Below, one piece after another: positions 14,294-19,258 of a stretch of 19,258 bases of DNA. The translations under genes and the position numbers were made by a program. A model generated the notes under the pieces. It searched no databases, was not told the origin of the DNA, and saw nothing but the letters and a program-made list of their open reading frames with translations. Source of the DNA: Limnoglobus sp043757025 (GTDB taxonomy: Bacteria > Planctomycetota > Planctomycetia > Gemmatales > Gemmataceae). Position 1 is the stretch's first letter; each line of letters begins with the position of its first letter. The stretch is from the NCBI GenBank assembly GCA_043757025.1, contig JAYVQG010000304.1, positions 1 through 19,258 on the forward strand. The letters are read 5' to 3'.

Positions 14294-14779
14294 TTACGCC
14301 GAAGGCCGTGCCGGGCTACGGTCTTCCGCACGCCACGCCGCAAGTGTCAGCCACGCCAGGGCTAAACCAATGCCCCAATGCACGGTACTGGTACACAAAT
14401 AGATAATGTGTACGATGCGGAACGGCCGACGCATCGCGATCGTACGTCCCGTCGGGTCGAGGAAATAATCCATGAGATCGTGCAAGTACATCAGCACTAA
14501 CAACAACAATGCCGTAACGCTGCCGAGCGTTTGGCGCACGACGATGCGGCGCGCTACCGGATCGCGCGTCGCCGATACGTCCCATGCGAGGACCGCCAGA
14601 AACGCCAATCCGATGCGGTTGAGCCAGACCGTAACGAGTGCGGTGATTTCGCCTTGCGCGGAAGCCGAACCGAGGACGTCGGTACCCATCGGCACGACCA
14701 CCGCCGAGTAAAACACGAAGCCACCCTGCCAGAGTAGCAACGCTTGCAACAACAAAAACCGACGGAACGTCGCGTACAT
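14294..14779 (-). CDS. Small four-helix membrane protein, hypothetical
   Basis: A 161-residue protein with about four transmembrane helices: FLLLQALLLWQGGFVFYSAV (8-28), WLNRIGLAFLAVLAWDVSA (about 52-70), LGSVTALLLLVLMYLHDLMD (about 85-104) and IVHIIYLCTSTVHWGIGLAL (about 120-150). The opening GGFVFYSAVVVPMGTDVLGS recalls DUF4149-like membrane proteins, and similar short proteins are common in planctomycetes, but I cannot assign it. It probably heads a minus-strand unit with pepF and the M48 gene, from the 36-base gap to pepF. It is divergent from ilvN across 147 bases. Function unknown. Confidence 0.7.
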   Translation of the reverse strand: MYATFRRFLLLQALLLWQGGFVFYSAVVVPMGTDVLGSASAQGEITALVTVWLNRIGLAFLAVLAWDVSATRDPVARRIVVRQTLGSVTALLLLVLMYLHDLMDYFLDPTGRTIAMRRPFRIVHIIYLCTSTVHWGIGLALAWLTLAAWRAEDRSPARPSA

Positions 14780-14926
14780 ACCGGTTTACGATACGAACGT
14801 CGGGAACGGCCGTCGCGCCGGAGTGATACGACAGACCACCGTTCGTCCCCAGCCGATGCTGGTACCGCAGTCGCGGGCTTCATACAATCACAGCATCCTC
14901 TCATTCGGTTGCGGAGTAACACGGAC

Positions 14927-15427
14927 ATGCGGCACGTTCTTTCGGCTCTCGTTCAAAATCAGCCCGGTGTGTTGGCGCACATCTCGGGGATGCTCGCGTC
15001 GCGTGGGTTCAACATCGACAGCCTGGCCGTCGGTGAGACCGAACTTGCGAATATGTCGCGAATGACGTTCGTCATTCATGCCGAAGACAACGTCGTCGAT
15101 CAGGTTCGCAAGCAACTGGACAAGATCGTCACGGTCGTGCAAGTCGTCGATATTTCAGCGGAGAACTACGTCGAACGCGACCTCATGTTGATTAAAGTGG
15201 CGTGCAAACCGGAGAAGCGTGCGGAGTTGTCGCTGCTCGTCGAGACGTTTCGCGGCCGTGTGGTGGATATTCAACACAGCGACATGATGATCGAAGTCAG
15301 CGGATCCGAAGGCAAAGTCGAAGCATTCATCTCGCTGATGCGGCCGTACGGAATCGTCGAACTCGCCCGCACTGGTCGAATCGCCCTCATTCGCGGCACG
15401 CCCAAAGCCAACGGAGACGAAGCGTGA
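14927..15427 (+). CDS. ilvN: Acetolactate synthase regulatory (small) subunit
   Basis: A 166-residue regulatory subunit that activates the catalytic acetolactate synthase and makes it sensitive to valine, the first committed step of branched-chain amino-acid synthesis. The N-terminal ACT domain is plain: HVLSALVQNQPGVLAHISGM, LASRGFNIDSLAVGETE, then SRMTFV and QVRKQLDKIVTVVQVVDIS. The C-terminal half has ERDLMLIKVACKPEKRAELS and VVDIQHSDMMIEVSGSEGKV, with LMRPYGIVELARTGRIALIR at the end, all standard. Length is normal for the ilvN/ilvH group. The start at ATG 14927 has GGAG at 14912-14915, a long spacing; the longer upstream frame lacks family similarity. TACAAT at 14883-14888 may be a -10 box. 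ilvB and ilvC are not adjacent. Confidence 0.95.
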   Translation: MRHVLSALVQNQPGVLAHISGMLASRGFNIDSLAVGETELANMSRMTFVIHAEDNVVDQVRKQLDKIVTVVQVVDISAENYVERDLMLIKVACKPEKRAELSLLVETFRGRVVDIQHSDMMIEVSGSEGKVEAFISLMRPYGIVELARTGRIALIRGTPKANGDEA

Positions 15428-15723
15428 CACCCGCAACGATTTCACTACCGACGCGACGGCTCGACGATGCCGTCGTGAGCTTGCTACAAAGCCTGAAAGT
15501 CGGCGACCGCATCAAGATCGTGCAAACGCTCCGGGTCGGCTCGCGCACCTGGCCCGCCGAAGCCGTCGGCGTCTTTCGCGGCATGGGCTACCTCTCCACC
15601 GGCGTCACCACCAACCGCATTCCCGAAGACGATATCATCGTCCCAACCGTCCATTTCACCAAAGACAACGGCGAACTCACGAGCATCAGCCTGGACGAAA
15701 ACACCAAAGTGGAGAAGGTGTAG
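15424..15723 (+). CDS. Small hypothetical protein translationally coupled to ilvN
   Basis: A 99-residue protein from GTG 15424, which overlaps the ilvN stop as GTGA; GGAG at 15413-15416 gives seven-base spacing. After a short helix (LDDAVVSLLQSLKVGD) it reads RIKIVQTLRVGSRTWPAEAV and then GVFRGMGYLSTGVTTNR, with beta-strand periodicity suggesting an SH3/KOW-like small barrel, and ends in an acidic-basic tail (SLDENTKVEKV). No metal site, signal peptide or membrane segment. The four-base overlap makes coexpression with ilvN near certain, but any role in branched-chain amino-acid synthesis is inference. I recognise no family. Confidence 0.75.
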   Translation: MTPATISLPTRRLDDAVVSLLQSLKVGDRIKIVQTLRVGSRTWPAEAVGVFRGMGYLSTGVTTNRIPEDDIIVPTVHFTKDNGELTSISLDENTKVEKV

Positions 15724-15788
15724 GCGCACGAACAACTCGGCGACATTTCCCCAGCACAATGCAAACGATTGAAGAAGGGAGACCGAAT

Positions 15789-16856
15789 ATGAACCCGGAA
15801 GTGTTGGTCCCGACGTTTGTTCGCGATTTTACAAATGGCCCCGAGGTCACGTGGGTGGGTCCGAACCCATTTGCAGACGGCATGAGCCTTGGCTTTGATG
15901 ACGGGAGCATCATGTTCTCAGACCTCGTCATGTTCCCAGATCTCGCCACAGGGCGCTCAAAAGGTCAGCGGGTAAGTGAAGCCAAGGAGTCGATAAACGG
16001 GATTGCCGCAATCGGCACAAGCAGTTTGGCGGTAAGCACGCTGTCCGACGTTACGTTCCTTCAACTCGAAGGTCCAGCCAAAGACACTCGGGCTGTGTTT
16101 GCTGGCGGCGCGCATGGCGTGATATCGACGCAAAGCGGATATTTTATTGCTCCGCTGGGGATGAATGGTCTGCTGATCGTTAAACCCGATCCCGATGCGA
16201 ATAGCAAGTATGAGATGACCGTGACTACCGGCATGAAAAACCTCTACTTTTACCGTATGGCAGTGCTTCGAGATACTGCCGGAACCGAGGTTCTGGTCTT
16301 TGCCAACCGGCAAAACGGGGTAGGGGTTAGTCCGTTTCATGGGGAGCAGAACGGAGGGAACGTCCGTATCATGCGATTTGAAGGACTCGACGTGGTTGAT
16401 GTCTGCGGCGTCTCATCGGGTTCGCTGTCCGCAGTCGCAATTTCGTCGCGCGGCGAGGTGCTCTGGCTGAAGGATGCGTCGAAGCGCGACGAGCCTCTCG
16501 TTATGCGATCGGGTGTTGAAGGGCAAGTCTACCGCGTACTCGCGACCACTCAACATCTGTTCGTGCTGAGCAGCAAGGCACTATACATCTGGAGCCACCT
16601 CGTCGAATCCGTACTGCTCAACCAAGATTTTACGCGAGAATCCTTTCCGCATGTCCTTCCTGTAGAAGCCGTAGATATGTCGCTTTTGAACGACGATGAA
16701 CTCATGCTGGTAATGGGGACGAATTCAATAATGGGTTACAAAATCGACGACATCATTCGCGACTCCAGCGGTCTGTCGAAGATTGGCAAACTGGAAGACT
16801 TCACGCCCCGATGGGTCAGCGAAGACGTTGAGCAAATTCAGAAGGTTGCTGCCTGA
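15789..16856 (+). CDS. Hypothetical protein with beta-propeller-like repeats
   Basis: A 355-residue soluble protein with no signal peptide. ATG 15789 is favoured over 15759 because GGGAG lies seven bases upstream. The sequence alternates short strands and turns in the manner of WD40/YVTN-like propellers: PEVTWVGPNPFADGMSLGFD then DGSIMFSDL, INGIAAIGTSSLAVSTLSDV, AHGVISTQSGYFIAPLGMNG, VCGVSSGSLSAVAISSRGEV then LWL, and VYRVLATTQHLFVLSSKALY then IW. Roughly six or seven such units fit, each about 45-55 residues. No catalytic motif is apparent, so a scaffold or sensor role is the neutral guess. Codon choice is somewhat less GC-rich than the ilvN pair before it. Gap to ilvN partner 65 bases; gap to the next gene 161 bases. 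Confidence 0.7.
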   Translation: MNPEVLVPTFVRDFTNGPEVTWVGPNPFADGMSLGFDDGSIMFSDLVMFPDLATGRSKGQRVSEAKESINGIAAIGTSSLAVSTLSDVTFLQLEGPAKDTRAVFAGGAHGVISTQSGYFIAPLGMNGLLIVKPDPDANSKYEMTVTTGMKNLYFYRMAVLRDTAGTEVLVFANRQNGVGVSPFHGEQNGGNVRIMRFEGLDVVDVCGVSSGSLSAVAISSRGEVLWLKDASKRDEPLVMRSGVEGQVYRVLATTQHLFVLSSKALYIWSHLVESVLLNQDFTRESFPHVLPVEAVDMSLLNDDELMLVMGTNSIMGYKIDDIIRDSSGLSKIGKLEDFTPRWVSEDVEQIQKVAA

Positions 16857-17017
16857 TATATGTCGTCGCAATCACTCGCCGATGGGTAGTGCCTCGAAAT
16901 GCTTGTTTCGACCGGTTCCGCTCACCTTTTCCTGTCGCCGATTGCAAACCTTTCGCGTTTGAGTGTGTATGACCGTATGATGGCACGGAGACATTCTCAT
17001 TCACGGATAATGGCATT

Positions 17018-18043
17018 ATGCCGATCGTCGCCACGTGCCCGTATTGCCTCGAAGGAAGCGTTCGCGCACCGGATCGTGCGGTGGGACTGAGCGCGACCTG
17101 CCCGAAGTGCCGCAGTAGTTTCACGATCGCGGCGGCCAGCGAAACCTACGCCAGTTCATCGAGCACGGCCACCAAAACGCTTGCTGCAAAAGCCGAAACC
17201 GTCGTGGAACGACCCGCGCCCGTCGAAGTGGCACCGTTGCCCGCACCGACGAAAGTCGACGAACCGACGATGCCGTGGTCGCTGACGGCGATCGCGCTCG
17301 CCGGCATCGGCCTGATCGCCACGCAGTTCCCGTACGGGCGATTCGTCTCACTCGGCTGTGCGGGCTTCGGCTTGCTGATTGCTTGCTTCGCCTGGCTGCT
17401 GGCGGACCGCAAACGCACCGCCACCCACGTGGCACCCGCTGTATCCGGCTTCGTCATATTCCTCGTCGTCGCGTTACCCAGTTGGCTCGGTTTCAGTTCT
17501 TGGAAATCGCTCGATCTCCCCGACGACACCAAGATGGTCAAGGCGCTCAGCAGCGATGGTAGCACGCCCGTGCCCGTGGAATGGGTGGACATTCAGAAAG
17601 CATCGTGGCTCTACGACGACATCCAAGTGTCCGCACCGCTCGTGGCGATCCACACCTTGGAAGTCACGGGATTGAAGGGGCAGAAATCGCGAACGAAAGA
17701 AAAGTACCTCCAGATTCGCGTGCTCGTGAAGAACGTCGGCGTGGCGCGGAAGCTCGAATTCCAAGGCTGGAAGCCCGCTGTAACTCCCGATGCGCCGCGG
17801 CCGAAAGTCACCGACCCACAAGGGAACGTGCTGGCAATCAAAGTCTTTGAAGCGCCGTGGGAAGCGGGGGACCGACCGCAACCCGCAGGGCTGTTCCCCG
17901 GCAAATCGGCGGAGCAACTGTTCCTGTTTCAGCCGCCCGCGAAGTCAGTGGAATACCTGCGATTTGAACTGCCGGGCGTGGCGTTCGGCGAAATCGAATC
18001 GGTCAAACTACAAATCCCGTGGGCGTCGATTACACTCCGTTAA
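17018..18043 (+). CDS. Zinc-ribbon membrane protein, planctomycete type
   Basis: A 341-residue protein. Residues 7-31 form a treble-clef or zinc-ribbon: CPYC (C7, C10) and CPKC (C28, C31), separated by LEGSVRAPDRAVGLSAT, the MJ0042-like layout frequent in planctomycete proteins. A Ser/Ala/Pro-rich linker (about 40-85) leads to three hydrophobic helices: LTAIALAGIGLIATQF, LGCAGFGLLIACFAWLLA and VSGFVIFLVVALPSWLGF (about 89-158). The C-terminal ~180 residues are a soluble beta-rich domain with YLQIRVLVKNVGVARKLEFQ, resembling DUF4352-like immunoglobulin-type folds, and a DQ-free FLFQPP...LRFELPGVAF ending. Topology would put ribbon and C-terminal domain on opposite sides of the membrane. The DUF1559 gene follows after 15 bases, suggesting an operon. 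Function unknown. Confidence 0.75.
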   Translation: MPIVATCPYCLEGSVRAPDRAVGLSATCPKCRSSFTIAAASETYASSSSTATKTLAAKAETVVERPAPVEVAPLPAPTKVDEPTMPWSLTAIALAGIGLIATQFPYGRFVSLGCAGFGLLIACFAWLLADRKRTATHVAPAVSGFVIFLVVALPSWLGFSSWKSLDLPDDTKMVKALSSDGSTPVPVEWVDIQKASWLYDDIQVSAPLVAIHTLEVTGLKGQKSRTKEKYLQIRVLVKNVGVARKLEFQGWKPAVTPDAPRPKVTDPQGNVLAIKVFEAPWEAGDRPQPAGLFPGKSAEQLFLFQPPAKSVEYLRFELPGVAFGEIESVKLQIPWASITLR

Positions 18044-18058
18044 ACAAGGATACGTCCG

Positions 18059-18934
18059 ATGCAGAAACCCCGTCGCGGCTTCACACTGATCGAACTCCTC
18101 GTCGTGATCGCGATCATTTCGATCTTGATGGGGCTGTTACTCCCGGCCGTCCAGAAGGCTCGCGAGGCCGCCAGCCGCATCAGTTGCGCGAATAACTTGC
18201 ACCAACTCGGGTTGGCAATGCACAACTACGAGAACGCGATGGAGCGACTGCCCGCAAGTTCGCTCGGGAGCGCCGCCGACCGCGGTTACGCAACCTGGGC
18301 GGTGATGATTTTGCCGCAACTGGAGCAAGACAACCTGTATCGGCGTTGGGATCTGAGCCGAAAGTATTACGATCAATCGACCGTTGCCCGAACGTCACCC
18401 GTAAAGAACTACTTCTGTCCGAGCCGTCGGACGTCGTCGTCGGGGATCGTACTCAGCATCAACGGCGACATCCCGAGCACCGGTGGCAGTACGCATTTCC
18501 CCGGCGCACTCGGCGACTATGCCGCGAGCATCGACCGCTCCGGAAACGACGCGCCGACGAATACGTCACCGGACATGCGCGGGGCGTTCCAGTTGGGCAC
18601 GCCGCTGCGATTCGCCGACTTCACCGACGGCCTGAGTAACACGTTCCTGATCGGCGAAAAGCACGTTCCCCAAGGGAAACAAGGCTATGGCTGGTGGGAT
18701 TGCTCGCAGTACAACGGCGATTTTTACCAGTGCAACACCCGTGCCGCCGGGCGACGATTCCCGCTGACGACGAACCCCAACGACACCGGCTGGAAGTTCG
18801 GCAGTATGCACACGCAAGTCGTGATGTTCTGCTTCGCCGATGGCCACGTAAAGGCGATTCCGGAAATCACGAACCCGTACGTTCTCGAACTGATGGGAAT
18901 GCGAAACGACGGCGAAGTGACCCCCGAGAACTGA
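18059..18934 (+). CDS. DUF1559 domain protein with prepilin-type N-terminus
   Basis: A 291-residue protein. RRGFTLIELLVVIAIISILM (from residue 5) is a class III prepilin signal: cleavage after G7 and methylation of F8 would be expected, with E12 as the conserved +5 Glu. The following helix LLPAVQKAREAASRISCANN and HQLGLAMHNYE are the DUF1559 signature, and SMHTQVVMFCFADGHVKAIP near the C-terminus is the family's closing H...FADG-V motif. These pseudopilin-like proteins are vastly expanded in planctomycetes and probably form extracellular or periplasmic assemblies exported by type II/IV-like machinery; their exact role is not settled. AAGGA lies about eight bases before ATG 18059. It is probably the second gene of a unit with the zinc-ribbon protein. 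Confidence 0.95.
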   Translation: MQKPRRGFTLIELLVVIAIISILMGLLLPAVQKAREAASRISCANNLHQLGLAMHNYENAMERLPASSLGSAADRGYATWAVMILPQLEQDNLYRRWDLSRKYYDQSTVARTSPVKNYFCPSRRTSSSGIVLSINGDIPSTGGSTHFPGALGDYAASIDRSGNDAPTNTSPDMRGAFQLGTPLRFADFTDGLSNTFLIGEKHVPQGKQGYGWWDCSQYNGDFYQCNTRAAGRRFPLTTNPNDTGWKFGSMHTQVVMFCFADGHVKAIPEITNPYVLELMGMRNDGEVTPEN

Positions 18935-18950
18935 GATCGCCGCAAAAACA

Positions 18951-18975
18951 GCGCCCCGCGCGGTTGACGGGGCGC
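18951..18975. terminator. Terminator-like hairpin after the DUF1559 gene
   Basis: GCGCCCCG (18951-18958) and CGGGGCGC (18968-18975) form a perfect 8-bp GC stem with a 9-base loop, 17 bases after the stop codon and 27 bases before the tRNA. No T-tract follows on the + strand; an A-run (18943-18947) precedes it. Confidence 0.5.
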
Positions 18976-19002
18976 AGGAATCGTGTAAAAAATAGAGAGA
19001 TG

Positions 19003-19076
19003 GTGGCTGTAGCTCAGTTGGTTAGAGCGCTAGATTGTGGTTCTAGAGGCCGCGGGTTCAAATCCCGTCAGTCACC
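19003..19076 (+). tRNA. tRNA-His (anticodon GTG)
   Basis: A complete cloverleaf: acceptor GTGGCTG/CAGTCAC (one G-U), D-arm GCTC...GAGC with AGTTGGTTA, anticodon stem CTAGA/TCTAG around TTGTGGT, and T-arm GCGGG TTCAAAT CCCGT (one G-U). The anticodon GTG reads His codons. The extra G at 19002 can pair with the discriminator C at 19076, the G-1:C73 identity element of tRNA-His. The 3' CCA is not encoded (CCTTT follows). Confidence 0.95.
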
Positions 19077-19166
19077 CTTTTCACACTTTGCATCGAATCT
19101 CGCCTGTCAAACGCACCTCATTTCCCTTACGATCCGATGATGCCGTTACTAACCAGTGGGGAAACG

Positions 19167-19258
19167 ATGAATCGCACGATCCGCTCGACGGCACGCACTT
19201 TGAAGCCACCGAAAACGGCGAACGATGGTTTGCCAGTACTCAAACGATTCACGGTGGA
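19167..19258 (+). CDS. Start of a hypothetical coding region, cut by the window end
   Basis: An open frame beginning ATG AAT CGC with GGGGA five to six bases upstream and open to the last base (30 codons, MNRTIRSTARTLKPPKTAND and on). In-frame ATGs at 19137 and 19140 are possible longer starts but lack a ribosome site. Basic, Pro/Thr-containing N-terminus, no recognisable domain. Only the ribosome site and open frame support it. Confidence 0.4.
   Translation, partial: MNRTIRSTARTLKPPKTANDGLPVLKRFTV

Noticed and set aside
18940..19130. Integration site at the tRNA-His gene
   Set aside because: No integrase gene and no repeat of the tRNA 3' end seen within the window.
1..19258. CRISPR array, insertion sequence or tandem repeats
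   Set aside because: No regularly spaced direct repeats, transposase signature or terminal inverted repeats were seen by eye on either strand.

Overview
The window looks like chromosomal DNA from a planctomycete, most likely of the Gemmata group (Gemmatales). This is inferred from a DUF1559 protein with a prepilin-type N-terminus, a CxxC...CxxC zinc-ribbon/membrane protein, an IF-3 with an Ala/Pro-rich tail, many lineage-specific hypothetical proteins, moderately GC-rich coding sequence and usable Shine-Dalgarno sequences. Nothing in the sequence fixes genus or species.

Layout. 1-970: minus-strand wreckage or contig-edge material, namely a protealysin-like M4 metallopeptidase whose family similarity stops right after the HExxH helix, and the C-terminal stub of an S1/P1 nuclease. 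970-1857: a membrane-anchored hypothetical, separated by a bidirectional terminator hairpin from a secreted PrxQ/BCP-type peroxiredoxin (minus). 2600-3560: infC with its own promoter, leader hairpin, probable AUC start codon and a strong terminator, but no rpmI/rplT behind it. 3600-6226: a possibly frameshifted minus-strand gene, a DUF6157 protein, a PHP-type CpsB/YwqE-like phosphatase (minus), and a two-gene unit of a YuiH-like molybdopterin oxidoreductase plus a small hypothetical.

6285-9309 is the most notable accessory element: a compact three-gene cassette with lower GC than its surroundings. It matches the plan of an ABC three-component (ABC-3C) conflict system: a restriction-endonuclease-like effector fused to an ABC-3C C-terminal domain, a small MC6-like middle component (overlapping, GTG start) and a DUF2326 ABC ATPase. 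The class has been predicted by comparative genomics as anti-invader machinery; I know of no function shown for this combination.

9512-14779: a periplasmic YceI-like protein with terminator, a polytopic membrane protein, and a minus-strand run of a small membrane protein, oligoendopeptidase F and a membrane-embedded M48 peptidase. 14927-16856: ilvN (acetolactate synthase regulatory subunit) without ilvB or ilvC, translationally coupled to a 99-residue hypothetical, then a beta-propeller-like hypothetical. 17018-19258: the zinc-ribbon membrane protein, the DUF1559 protein, a hairpin, tRNA-His(GTG), and the beginning of one more coding region.

Apart from the ABC-3C cassette, the infC unit, the ilvN pair, the peptidase run and the oxidoreductase pair, neighbouring genes show no obvious shared pathway.
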